Source: Seison nebaliae
Taxonomy: Eukaryota; Rotifera; Pararotatoria; Seisonacea; Seisonidae
DNA: 64,000 nucleotides
Assembly: GCA_023231475.1 (NCBI GenBank)
Contig: JALJEE010001046.1
Span: forward strand, 1-64,000
Direction of reading: 5' to 3'
Below, in pieces: positions 44,671 through 57,552 of this stretch; positions within the stretch are counted from its first letter, which is position 1; each line of letters starts with the position of its first letter. A program made the translations under genes and the position numbers. The notes under the pieces were generated by a model. That model was not told where the DNA came from. It saw only the letters and a program-made list of their open reading frames with translations, and did not search any database.

Positions 44671-46985
44671 ATGAATGCCTTAAGCCCAACAGCCGTATAT
44701 CCTCAAGAACTACAACAAATTGCTAAAAAAAAAGAAAAAAACGAAAAAGATTATTTATTCGGCTATGGTAATTTTCGACCACCAGCATTACAATTTTTTG
44801 TACGAAACCATTTTTGGGTAGCGTTTTTCCTCTTTTTAGCTGGTTTTCTTCAAGGGTTTTCTGTTAATGGACTAGTTAATTCGTCTTTATCAACCATCGA
44901 AAAACATTTGGGTATATCTTCGAAAGAATCTTCTAAAATTCCTGCTGCTTATGATTTCGGGGCTTTAGTTGCTGGTTTGCCCGTAAGTTATATTGGGAGA
45001 AACGAGAGAACAATATTTTTGGTAGGCTTAGGCTTACTTTGTATAGCAACCGGTACAGTTTCCATTTGTATACCTCATTTTTTAATACCGATATATACGC
45101 CACAATCCTCAATCTTAACATGTCAATTTCTATCAAATTCCACTACTTTGGCTTCTGCTACTTTCGAAGAAACGGCTTCCTATCAAAATTTGAGGTTTAT
45201 TATAACATTTCTCAAACCATAATAATCATAAAAATATTAATAAAGATGGTTTATGGTAGTTGGTCTGTTTCTTTGTGGAATCGGTACGGCACCTTTGTAT
45301 ACTTTAGGCTTTTCATTTTTTGTAGCCGCTTTACCTACCAGAACCGGTAATTATTATAGCAGTTTTCCCAAATTTTGTTTCTAATAATATTCTTAAGTTG
45401 TCTAGCTGGATTATTGTTATGTTCATTGGCATCACCATCGGTTGGTTTTATGGTGGGAGGACTGTCATTACGGTTATGGGTCGATATCGGTCGTGTTAAT
45501 CCAGAATTCTATCAACATTTGAATTATGATAATGATGAATGGCTTGGAGCTTATTGGATTGGATTTGTGGTTACAAGTTAAATTATTTCCAAATTAGGTG
45601 TCTTCTCTTAACTAAACAATTTAAGGCCTTTGTTGCATACTTATTGGTCTGATATTATGTGGCTTTCCTAAAATATTATCTTTTACAGAAGTGGAAGAAA
45701 AGGATAATGAAATACTTCATGGCAAACAGGTCTGAACAAATATTTTATTGTTTGTAACTCAATTTTTAAGACTCAACTAGATAAAAGTACGATAAGTCAT
45801 TTAAAGTTACAAAGAAGTAAGATAAAAGGAGAACGAGATGGTTGGCTGAAAAACATAAAATATTCTTTAAGAATATTTTATCTTCATTGTAAGATTGTTA
45901 TGAGAGTGAGGTCATATTTATTTCTCCTTATTGGTACCACTTGCGACACAGCATTTCTCGGAAGTGTCACACCATTCTTTGCAAAATATCTCGAAGTAGA
46001 ATTTAAATTACCGCCATCAGAAGCTTCTATTAAAACGGGATATATTGCCGTACCTAGTAGTATTATCGGATGTATAACTGCAGGTTTGTTTGTTGACCGG
46101 AAACCGAGGAAAAAGAATCTCTTCCTTTCATTATTCATAGCTAACTTTGCTAGTTGCATAGCTTCATTCGCTTTTTTGGTCCATTGTGAGAATACTCCTT
46201 TTGATGGACTAACCGAAAAGGATTGGTCGGAAAATATAGCGAAGAATACATCGATTTATAAAAAGCAAGGTTGTGGCCAAGTATGTAATTGTGACGAAAC
46301 GGTATTTAAACCAGTATGTAGCGGAGAATTGACCTTTTTTAATCCTTGCTATGCTGGTTGTATGGAGACAAGAAATGATTCATCTTTTGGAGAATGTAAA
46401 TGTACAATTGACAATGAGAAATTATTCAATGATGATACAATTGCAAAAGTTGGCTATTGTAAACCTAAAAAGAATTGTGTTACGCAATTTTTTTTGATAG
46501 CTGCCTTTGTCTCATTTGGCTTAGGATGTTCGTTTTTTGCCTTTCTACCAACTTATGCCGCATCACAAAGTGTAGTACCCAGTGAGGAAAGATCATTATC
46601 ATTAGGTATTCAATGGGTTGTTATCAGAGGCTTTGGGTCAATTCCTGGTCCTATTGTCATTGGAGCATTACTAGAACGTGCTTGTCGTTTTTGGCAGTTA
46701 AGTGGAGAAGAGAAAGGTACATGTCGAGTGTATGATGTAAAAACATTAGGTCTAATGATTGGTTATTTCTGTATATTTCTCAAAGTCGTAGCAAGTCTAT
46801 CATTCTTTCTTGGATGGATATTCGTAAAAAAAGGAGAGGAAGAAACTAAACTAAGACTACCGTTCGGATTACCTAGTAATGTACTTTTATATCCTTCAAC
46901 ATCCAGATATGCCTTTTCTACTGCGAAAACTACCGTTTTTAAAAAATCTAGACGTACCACCAAAAACACGGAAGAACGAATTTAA
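44671..46985 (+). CDS. Organic anion transporting polypeptide (SLCO/OATP)
   Basis: Sodium-independent uptake carrier for large amphipathic organic anions at the plasma membrane. Exons 44671-45194, 45246-45346, 45406-45576, 45626-45729, 45771-46985; 704 residues, the usual size. About 12 transmembrane segments; motifs FGYGNFRPPALQFFVRNHFW, YDFGALVAGLPVSYIG, LFLCGIGTAPLYTLGFSF, WLGAYWIGF. The large extracellular loop between TM9 and TM10 is a Kazal-like Cys-rich domain (CGQVCNCDETVFKPVC, FFNPCYAGC), diagnostic of OATPs. The paralog cannot be fixed. Exon 3 and 4 junctions rest on phase and weak acceptor sites. Confidence 0.92.
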
Positions 46986-47393
46986 TTTTTTAATTAAAAA
47001 AATTTATTAAAATGAAAATAAATGATTAATCCAATTCCCATTCAGTCATCAGTTTAATTATATCATTTTTATTATATTTTATACTTGATAAATGTTATAC
47101 TCATTCCTGTTACTGATTATAATTAAATTAATTACATTCATTTCCATCAATTCCTTCCAAATTCCTTTTACCGTAAATGATAAGCTCTTTGACATAACAT
47201 TGCATTATATTTTCATTTTGGATTGTTCACTTACCAAAATGTCTTTAATTTTCCAAGTTTTTTTCCATTACGTTCAAAAATATTCATTAAATATTTTAGC
47301 GGATTCTTCGACAATCATCTCTTTCGAAAATCTTTATTAGGAGGAATGCCGTTTGTATTTTGTTCTTAAATTAAATTATATTTTTTTCTCAAG

Positions 47394-50239
47394 ACAATAA
47401 ATTACGAATTGGACCGAATTAGGAATATCGGTATTTCAGCACATATCGATAGTGGGAAGACTACTCTAACTGAAAGAATTTTATATTATAGTGGAAGAAT
47501 TAATGAAATGCACGAAGTTTGCACAAAATTTAAAAATTAACTTAATCATCTTCTAAGGTGAAAGGGAAAGATGCCGTTGGAGCGACGATGGATTCAATGG
47601 ATTTGGAACGACAACGTGGAATCACTATTCAAAGTGCTGCAACTTATATCGATTGGAAAGAGCATAACATCAACATTATCGATACTCCAGGTTTTCATTC
47701 AAAAATTTGCTCAAAATTTTTATTTTATATTTCTCCTAAATATAATTTTAAAAAAAACTTTTAGGTCACGTTGATTTTACAATTGAAGTAGAGCGGGCGT
47801 TGCGTGTATTGGATGGTGCAGTTCTTGTGTTATGTGCTGTTGGTGGTGTTCAATCGCAAACATTGACTGTTAATAGACAAATGGAAAGATATAACGTTCC
47901 ATGTATAGCGTTCATCAATAAGTTGGATCGTTTAGGATCGAATCCACAAAAAGTTATTGGTCAAATGAGAAATAAATTGAAACATGAAGCGGCATTCGTT
48001 CAATTTCCAATGGGATTAGAATCGAAATTAAATGGAGTTGTTGACATTATTGATGAACGTGCCATTTATTACGAAGGAGCAACTGGGTTGGAAGTTTCTT
48101 TAAATTATTTCATTTCCAAACATTCTTTTTTAGTGCAACAACTAGAAAAGATAAAGTTCCCGAACAATATGAAAATGATTTGAAGAAATATCGTCAAGAA
48201 TTAATCGGTTTTCCTTCATATTCCCTCCGATTATTTATCTCATAATTTGTCAAAGAACATCTCTCCAATGTTGATGATGAAATAGCAGAAGTGTTTCTTA
48301 GTGAACAAATTCCAACAAAAGCACAAATTAAAGTTTTCTTCCCATAAATTATTTGTTTGATGTGAATGATTATTGGAAATTAGAAAGCTGTTCGACGTCA
48401 ATGTTTAAAGAGAAAATTTACTCCAGTTTTCGTTGGTTCCGCTCTCAAGAATACGGGTGTTCAGAGTTTGTTGGATGGTGTGGTGGAATATTTGCCAAAT
48501 CCTTCCCAAGTCAATAACTTTGCAATAGAAACAACAAAGTTATTTTATTATATTATTTTATGATTATTTAACTTCAAATCATTTTGAAAAGAAATGAAGA
48601 TGAAGAGGAAAAGAAAATTAAATTAAATAACTTTCGGAATTCAAATGATGAATTTGTTGGATTGGCATTCAAACTAGAAGTTATTTTTCTTTTTAAAACT
48701 ATTTCATTTAATAATTGATTAATAATAAGGCAGGTCGTTTTGGACAATTGACATACTTGCGCATTTATCAAGGAACTGTCGACAAAGGCCAATATATTTA
48801 TAATACAAGAACGGGAAGAAGAATCAAAATTCCACGCATGGTACGAATGCATTCGAATCAAATGGAAGTTTATCTATTTTTCTCTCCGTTTCTTATCAAT
48901 TATTTTCAGGATACAAATTCTGTATCATCTGGTGACATTGTCGCATTTTTTGGTGTAGATTGTGCGAGTGGAGACACATTTGTTACAAATAAGAACCTTA
49001 AATTAAGTATGGTTAATGTTATGGTGTAGAGTTTGTTTTCAATTGAAATTTGAAATATTTTAGGAATCGATACATATTCCTGATGCCGTTCTCTCAATGT
49101 CTATTCGACCTGTTGATAAAAATAATTTAGAAAATTTTTCGAAAGGATTGGCAAGGTTAAATTTAATTGTTGAATTATTTCTTTTAATATTAATTTTGTC
49201 CGTTTTCATTTCTTATTATTTCTCTGTAATATTTTCACTATAATTTAATTTTCATTATTAATTTTATTAATATTTTCAGATTCACAAAAGAAGATCCCAC
49301 ATTTCGAATAGCTTACGATAATGAATCGAAAGAAACTTTGGCATCGGGCATGGGTGAATTACATTTGGAGATTTATGCTCAACGTCTCGAAAGGGAATAT
49401 GGAGCGAAATGTGTATTGGGCAAACCGAAAGTAGCTTTTCGAGAAACTTTAATCGAACCTTTCCAGTTATTAATCGAACCTTTACTAATAGTCGTATTAA
49501 TTGTGTTGAATGGAAATTATTGAAATATTTGAAGGTTCGATTATCAGCATAAAAGACAATCAGGAGGTCAAGGTCAATTTGGTCGAGTGATTGGAATTAT
49601 TGATGTTAGACATATCTGCTTTTAATTGGTGAATTTATTGTTGATAATTTCTAGCCACTTGGTTCAGATAAATATACTTTATGTGAATTCCGAAGTGAGA
49701 CGATTGGAACAAATATTCCAACGCAATATATTCCTGGTATTCGTCGTGGTTTCAATGACAGTTTAATTGAAGGTCCATTAAGTGGAGCGATCGTATCTGG
49801 AATACGGATGCGATTACAAGATGGTGTAAGTCATGCTGTTGATTCAAGTGATTACTCTTTCTATCTAGCTAGTAAGGGCGCAATGAAACAAGCGTTCGAT
49901 GAAGGACAATGGCAAATACTTGAACCGATTATGTTAGTTGAAGTAAATGCTCCCAGCGAATTCAAAGGTGCCGTTCTTGGACAATTGAATAAAAGAAGTG
50001 GAATCATTCAATCGACAGACGGTAGCATCGAATGGTCGACAGTATTCGCTGAAGTACCATTGAACAAAATGTTTGGTTATGCAACTGAGTTGCGTTCAGC
50101 CACTCAAGGTAAAGGAGAATTTACTATGGAATTTCATCGATACGCTCCCGCCCAAATAGATACGCAAAACCAAATTATTGACGAATATATTAATTCGAAA
50201 CTCAAACCAGTATCAGTTCATTCGCGTAAGAAACGATGA
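47394..50239 (+). CDS. GFM1: Mitochondrial elongation factor G1 (GFM1), first exon unresolved
   Basis: GTPase that drives ribosome translocation in mitochondria. Thirteen exons recognised: 47394-47516, 47558-47690, 47765-48086, 48134-48207, 48256-48332, 48384-48538, 48592-48679, 48730-48867, 48910-49011, 49064-49155, 49280-49465, 49535-49604, 49655-50239 (714 residues; human 751). Motifs: [20 protein letters not shown] (G1), [14 protein letters not shown] (G2), IDTPGHVDFT (G3), FINKLDR (G4), [10 protein letters not shown] (G5 region), [18 protein letters not shown], and the EF-G domain IV/V blocks. The presequence exon must lie at about 47220-47355, where a basic stretch (RSKIFIKYFSGFF) is open, but no ATG-to-donor path was convincing. 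Two acceptors (48255, 48729) lack a polypyrimidine tract. Confidence 0.93.
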
Positions 50240-50454
50240 ATTTTCTCAATTTAACAATTATTATGAAAGAATTGTTTTGGCAGAAGATATAAAATTTTAT
50301 GTATATTTATAAATTTTAATTTTATTCATAAGTAATCGTTATTATTATACAAATGTAATTTAGAAACATAATTGTGATATTAGGAATATGTATTGACATA
50401 CATTATATCACACACATTATAAATTTTATCCACTCTACCACAATATCGATATAG

Positions 50455-50481
50455 TATAGAGTCTATACTATAGACTCTATA
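50455..50481. repeat. 13-bp perfect inverted repeat, 1-nt spacer
   Basis: Arms TATAGAGTCTATA (50455-50467) and TATAGACTCTATA (50469-50481) are exact reverse complements separated by one C, about 215 bp after the GFM1 stop. Function unknown. Confidence 0.9.
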
Positions 50482-51905
50482 GCAACTTAAAGAATATGAA
50501 ATATATAAGAAATCCTATTGATATTTAATGAAAAATTAGACATTTCGAAAGACGATTAAGTAATAATTCAAGAATGTTAGATGAAAGATTGTTTGTGCAA
50601 AAGAATAATTAATATGAAAATAATTTTGAAGGAGACATTACCATCAAATTAACTCTCTAATCTTATGAATAATTGAGGAATAATGATGATTTCGATACAT
50701 TTACCGTAATTTAAGTTAGTCTACTGAAAAATTTTTCAATGTTTATCATTATTATTGTTATTTAATATATGTGAAAAGTAGAAGAGAATTGCGATCTAAA
50801 TATATAGAATAGATTATCGTGAAACCGAAGAAATTCGGAGTAATTTGAACATAAATATCTACAGATTGTTATTTGATGATTTGGTTAAATATTTAACTTG
50901 TAAGAACTAAATGAAATTGACAAATTTATATTTTGGATAGTTCAATAGAGTTCATTATCGATCTAATCGATTTAATGATCCATTTAGTACTTTCGTTGAA
51001 GAAATGAAGAGACATGATTAGAAAGAGTTTTCTCAGAGTTTTCAGGTCAATTTGATCGCTTCTCCTCCCTAAACTCCATCGCCATTCATCCAATAGAGAA
51101 TAGTGAATCGAAATAGTCATAGATATAATTGATATTCAGGAGATAAATGAACAATCATAACAATGACCATATTGGACTTTCATCTGTTCGCGACTTCCAT
51201 TCTTCTGATTAGTATTCCAGTTGATCGAAGTTATGAATTGTTCAACAGATGACTATCTTGACCAAATATATTTCCACTGAATTTCATTGTTTTCTTATTT
51301 TGTTTTTCTATTCATTCCAAAGAATCGAAGTCTTTTATCTTCTGATTACATTATCATGTTCTTTCAATTAATCGAAAGTTTCCATTCCAATTGCTCTCTT
51401 CATCAATCAAATAATTCACTTTTCCTCTAGTCTATCCGTCTGTTGGAGAAGTAATCATTGACGAGTAAATTGATCGAAATGAAGAAATAGATTTTCCAGC
51501 AATCTTTCAGACAGACCACTTTCATTCCAAACAATATTTGGTGGATATATTTCGTTGCGGTTATATGGAGATATATCAATTGATACGGAACATTATCAGA
51601 GTGTTGACCTATTTTCATTAGAGAGAAAAAGGAAAGAAAAAAGACAACAAAACTTCTTTCTTCCCACCAAAAAAAAATGGAACTGATTGAAAGGGAAAGA
51701 AATTATCACACAATCAAATCGTGATGTGCGAATTAATGTAATTCTTTCAAAGTTGTCATCTGATATTGTTTAGGTTGATTAATTCTTGCAGAATATTCTT
51801 GGAAATATGTTTCTTCAAATTCTTATACTTCATTACCTTCCCACCTGTACCCTCAACTCACCTCAATCAAATGTTACATTAACTTCCCAACTTCTTCCCG
51901 AAACA

Positions 51906-51957
51906 TTTCTTTCCTTCCTTCCTTTCTTCATTCATTCATTCAGTCAGTCAGTCAACT
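51906..51957. repeat. Tetranucleotide simple repeat (CCTT)n(ATTC)n(AGTC)n
   Basis: Short compound tract: ccttccttcctttcttc, then attcattcattc, then agtcagtcagtc. Confidence 0.8.
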
Positions 51958-53330
51958 AAATGACTCTTTTGCTGGTGAGACACATTGAATAATTACAATC
52001 ATTCCAACAACAATAATAATTCGATAAGAGAAATATTGATATTGATTGCTATTATTACAATGATTGCACACAAGATTGTTACTTCCTGTTTTTCTCGAAG
52101 AAATTTAATGAAGGAAGTAAACAGTCTCGTCAGTTTGCCTGGTAAAAATTTCCTTTAGTAGAAATCGATTAAATCATCTAAAATTTTATGTTTCTCATCA
52201 GAAAAAGAATTGAAAACCGTCAGAGATTACACATTAATTCTACTGATTTTATTATTCTAAATGAAATGATTATTTTTAATGATTTAAAATATTTTTTTTA
52301 TTCAAATTTCCAGATAATTTATTAGAATCATTTTAAGATTTGTCTTTGTTTTTTTGTTTTAAACTTTTCATTTCAGTTAGTTAACAGATCATCTCTCTGG
52401 GATACTCTTCTTTTCGTTTTTGTGATAATCAAATATTTTTACGGAAATGATTCATCGAAATTAAGATAAGAAAATTTCATGTTAATTACAGAAAGGTGCC
52501 ATTGACAGGAATGTAATCATAAATTGCTTAAATTCCAACTGTGACAAATGAAATTTCTTGGAATTTTTCTATTTTTTCTTATTTTCATTTGCACTCTTAA
52601 TTGACGGTGTAACTTCAGGAAGAAGAAAAAATAACAGAACAATCTTCCTTACGCTCACCTCTATCATCATTTACCAGACAGGAAACATGTTGTCAAATTT
52701 GACAAAAGCAACAATTGTTCGTTTAGTAAAAACTTTCGTCGAATAACAAACAAAATTGTGGAACTGACCTGAATTGTCTCGAATTATCAGAATAATTCTA
52801 AGTTGATGGTATATTTCTAAATTATATTATCGCGTTTACGACAGTAACGATCGTCGTTGAATTTGAAAGAAAATACGGAAGAAAATTTCTTTGTTATTCT
52901 CGCCAACTTTAACTTCATGTTCATCATCAACGTAAGAGTATTGTACGTCTATATGACAATTTTGCGTTATGTGTTCTCCGTTTTTTTTTTCGACAAAAAA
53001 GAATCGACGTCTAATTTTTGTTTATCATTATCATCGCCATCATTCTTCATAAGATTGATATGAAGAAAAGAAGAAAGAACATATTAGGAATCATTAAGAT
53101 GCTATTCCGTTTAATTTCATTTGGCGTTAAGAATGCGAGAAAATACATATAAAAAAAATATATGTAATATTTCCCTCTCCATTTATCGTGTTTTCCATTA
53201 TCTTTCCCCCTCTTTATTTCCCGGTTGTTTATTTTAATCGACACAATGAAGCACACTTTCATAGACGATGGCGCACATATGGATGAATTAGACAGTCATA
53301 TGTTAAGGTTAGTTGTTGGATTCAATGTTA

Positions 53331-53365
53331 TGTTGTTGTTGTTGATGATGATGATGATGATGATT
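53331..53365. repeat. (TTG)n(ATG)n trinucleotide repeat
   Basis: Four to five TTG/GTT units run directly into about six GAT/ATG units. Confidence 0.85.
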
Positions 53366-56264
53366 GTACAATCGTTTTCTTCTCGTTAATTATGTGTACA
53401 GCTGTCTTTTAGGTACATTCTAGCGTATGGTTAAAGAATAGTTCCACTACATTTATGACATCAACTTATATAATGTCATTCAAGAAGGAAATTTCTTCTT
53501 TCGGTTCCCTCAAACCACAATTCCTCTCATTCAACAACTAACAGTTCACTCCGTAATTTCTTTTACTCTTAACAATTCTTTTAATTCGAAATAATTGTAA
53601 AAATGTGAATGAAATATATTAAGGAACCTTCAAATTTAAGGATTCACAGAATGAATCACTTAATTATGAAGAGGAGTAGGAGGAAGAACTAGGAAGAATT
53701 GCCTTTTATTTGTTGCTGTCAAATAATTCAATAACGTTTTCGTTTTTCGCTTTAAGTTACTTTAAGAACTATTTATTTTTAATTATCATTACTTGGGAAA
53801 CACTTACAACTTGTTAGTAGAAATCTTTCAAACTCAAGTTTGAAAACATTTTAATTAGTCACCTCTATGTCAAAGTGGTTATACAAAACCATTTTAATTT
53901 AAATTGAAGTTCATAAATTTTTTAATATGTGCAACTGATAAGGTGATTAGTTGAAAAAGAATTGAGTTCAATATATATCGCATCGTACCCAAAAACATCT
54001 TGTAACGAAAGCTAGATTATAAGAAATTTTTAAGACATTCTCACAAAACATTTTTTTTGTTAACTAGAAGACTAGTAAGTTTTGTATGTAGATTCGATCT
54101 GAACCGCATGTAACATAAAAAATAAAAGTTAGAGTTGTAACACGAAAGTCTTTTTGGGTAAGTTGGAAGAACAAACTCATCTTATGTCGAACATTTTTAT
54201 GTACATAATCATACATTCTCTTTGTGTTCCACTATCATGTCATCATCTCAAATAACGTTCTCCTTTACATGTCGAATATGTTAATACAATGCAAATATTT
54301 CCTTTAAATTCAGATTATTAAACAATATTGTCGAATTATGATCAATTTCTAAATGACCGCCGGTCACCATTAATATGATAATTATCAGTCGGATCTGTAT
54401 ACTCCCTTTCATATTCTCATCAGTCTGATGTGAAATTTGTCTTTCATACGTCATGTTATATAATCAATGAACGAAAAGTACTTCGTTTGGTGAAATTGTT
54501 CTAATTTTTCCATAATATTTATTTAGCTAATTTTTAGACACAATCGTTTCCCCTAAACCGATTTCCAGTTAGAATAATTACAAATTGAAATTTGAGTCCT
54601 CTTCTGCACAGATTGCGGTCCAGTTTCACTATAATTCATTCATCAAAAGTATGAAAGAAAGCAAACAATGAATCATTTACCTATTTTATTCCGTCTCTTC
54701 TTCTTCTTTTACCATCTGGTGACAAACAACTTGAACATTATGAAAGGAAATTCCCAAAATGGAGAAGAAAGGAAAAGGATGTAATTATGAAAATCCTCTC
54801 TAAAAGCGGAAGAAGAATATGGTGGTGAGATGAATTTATTTGAACGGCTTCTTTAATTCACCATCCGTCTACCTTTTCTTCTTTCTTTTTTTTGCTTTTT
54901 AAAAACTTCTCCAGTCAATTTGTTGATGAGTTTAAAATAAGTGTTTATTATGTAATATAATTTTATGGACAGATGTCTCGTTATCAAACATATATATTTT
55001 CTTACTCATGAAAAGTTTCCGTTCTTTACTCATCTCTGATTCATTCATTTCTATAATAAAAATAATAAAAGAAATCACCAATTTCTCATTCATATTGAAG
55101 TTGAATTGTTATAAAAACGAAGAAGTGATTCCTCTTCCTCAATTGGAATCTTTTAAGAGAAAACTTAGAAAACTTTCGTCGGGCTATACATCGAATGTCG
55201 CTATCGCAACATTATGTGTAATTAAGAATTGAATTGAATTAAATTTAACTTCATCTTCTTATCATTCTTCCCATGTTTCCCAAGTCTGTTTGATAGTGTA
55301 TTAAGGAGCAATAAGTTTTGTGTAAATAAGGTTTTTGGTAGAAAAAATTATTCAATTTATTTCTAAGGCAATCGGTAAACTTATTTCTTCTTTTGATTTT
55401 CTTGTATTTCTACATCAATTCTTTTCCAACGACAAAACAAATTCTCCGAATGATAAAAACTTATTTGCTACACAATTGAAAGACAATTCATCAATATTAA
55501 TTTCCGTTTCAATCATTTCTAGATTGGTCATTTGGAATATTATTTTATCGAATTGAATGACTTATCGTTTGTCCCAAAAATATTTTACGAGTTTCAATTA
55601 TTGTCGCCAATTCGTTTTTTTTTCATTGTGTATAGTTAAGAGGTAATTCTTAGTCTGAGTTTGGTCGTCTAATAAGTAGATTTATTGAGAAAAGCACATT
55701 TTATGTTAGTGACGAAAGTAAATAAATGGACTTGAACAATATGTCTCCGATTAACATTTTATGTTACGGGGAAAAAAGTAAGAACTTATATTGTGTATGG
55801 TGGAATTGCATTTTGTAATAAGATTTTGTCCAATGTTTCTTTTTTTATGGAAACAATCGTTCTAGATTAATATTTACGAACAAAGCGGTTTTTGTTTATT
55901 ATCAAATCCGGTTTAATTTTCACTAAAAATCATTTGAGTTTTTTTCATTTTAACAGAGGAATTGTCTGATACAACTTCTGCTATGTCAGTAAATAATCAT
56001 CATCTGATATTATTAGATTGATAAACTTACGACATAAATAGTTTAATCAGATGGAAGTTATGTTAATAGAAGTTTCTTGGTTGTCGAGCTAAGCCTATTC
56101 GTTATACCTGCATAATAATGCTCATTTCAACTGTTACATGTATATGTTCCTTTTTGTGTTATGTTCATATACTTCAAATAAAACGAATAGGAAAATTGTT
56201 TTTGAAAAAGAATTCAGAAATATTGTAAATTCCTTAATGATATAGAGCGCAATTGAATTTTTTG

Positions 56265-56291
56265 GTTGGCATGGCAACCAAGTGACCTTGA
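56265..56291. promoter_or_regulatory. Candidate X-box and orphan-receptor site
   Basis: GTTGGCATGGCAAC at 56265-56278 is one base from a symmetrical RFX X-box, and TGACCTTGA at 56283-56291 is the exact complement of TCAAGGTCA, the FTZ-F1/ERR monomer site. They lie 4 bp apart in an otherwise AT-rich region 1.26 kb before the SHANK start. Occupancy is inferred, not shown. Confidence 0.45.
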
Positions 56292-57552
56292 ATTAGAAAA
56301 TTCTCCCACCTTCTTATCCCTTGTTGATCGAGAAATTCTCTTTTTTTTGGGGGAAAAGCCATATACAAATACTTGTTCTCCAACCCGACACTAGTTCGTT
56401 CGACACAGAGAGATCATTTGGGAACACTATTCGAAAAGTTGGTTAGAGAAGAAACAGTAAAAAGTTGACACATTTCATTGCAGTTGAATGACGATCATCA
56501 ACTAAAATTGAAATGACATCCTGATATTTGGAAGTAATTTAATGAAATTCTTCTCATTCATTCCGTCGTTTATTATAATTATTTCTCTCAGTCTTCGCCA
56601 TTCTGAGCATGTTCCTTCTTCCTCTCATTTATATCCAAGAAACATTTGTATGTTATTTCCCAATAAACCAAAGTAACCTGATGACGTTGTCCACTGAAGT
56701 GATGATAGTTCAAAAAATCATCTTTCCGAAAAAATTTCTCTTTTATTGCATAGAAAAGGAAAGAATTTAACATAAATTCTCGACAGTATGTAATAACATT
56801 TACTTCAGTTGAAGGAAGGTCAGTTTGATAAATAAGAACTCGTTCGTCATGCGAAACAATTTTAATGTTCCATCATTTCCTTCTCGTTAAAAGTGAGAGG
56901 AGTGGATTGATCTCTCATTCATTCATTTTCTTCTATCAACATGAATCTATATTATTTATTGGGATTGCTTCATTCAATCATCTTTCCACTTCACCATCAT
57001 CAATGTAACATTATCTTTCTCTTTTTCCAATTCACAAAATTATACTGAGAATACTTTTAAAATTTTGATGCACACAATTGCTCGTGCGAATAACAACAGA
57101 TGTAATACCATGACTTAATTTCTTTATGATCATTCTCGTCATTCCTTATCAGATATTAAAAGAATTATTTAAGGAAATTCCTTATTTTTCCTACAAACAA
57201 CATTTGACCAAATGGAATTTTTATGAGAATGTCATTAATTAAACTAATTTCCGTTTTATTATTGCACCAGAATTATTATTTTCCTTCTATTCAATTGTTT
57301 GATTTCTCAAAAATAACAATTCTGATTTCACAGATCTGTGTGAAAATTTTAGTTGGACAAATTAGAAAAATTACAAAAAGAAATATCGTAAACATTTGGG
57401 CATCTTAAGCAAAATGTAGAGAAATAGAGAATTTTTGGAAAGAAAATTTTTGATGTTAATTCTTCAAAAAATTAATTTAGATATCGTGAAATCACAGTTA
57501 AAGAGTTTGAAGAGAAACATTAATTTATTGGGAGAAATATTGTACAAAAATA

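Larger units (their letters stand above)
50240..57552. other. Gene-poor region upstream of SHANK
   Basis: About 7.3 kb with no supportable protein gene. It contains a perfect short palindrome (50455-50481), simple repeats (51906-51957, 53331-53365) and a candidate regulatory cluster near 56265. Most plausibly the extended regulatory domain or non-coding first exons of SHANK. Confidence 0.5.

Noticed and set aside
52558-52746. Possible small secreted peptide
   Set aside because: The open frame starts at TTG. A nearby ATG (about 52548) gives a hydrophobic peptide in another frame that stops after 18 codons. No splice path joined them.
55008-55232. Plus-strand frame of 74 codons in the gene-poor region
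   Set aside because: Has an ATG but no recognisable domain, splice context or neighbours to support it.
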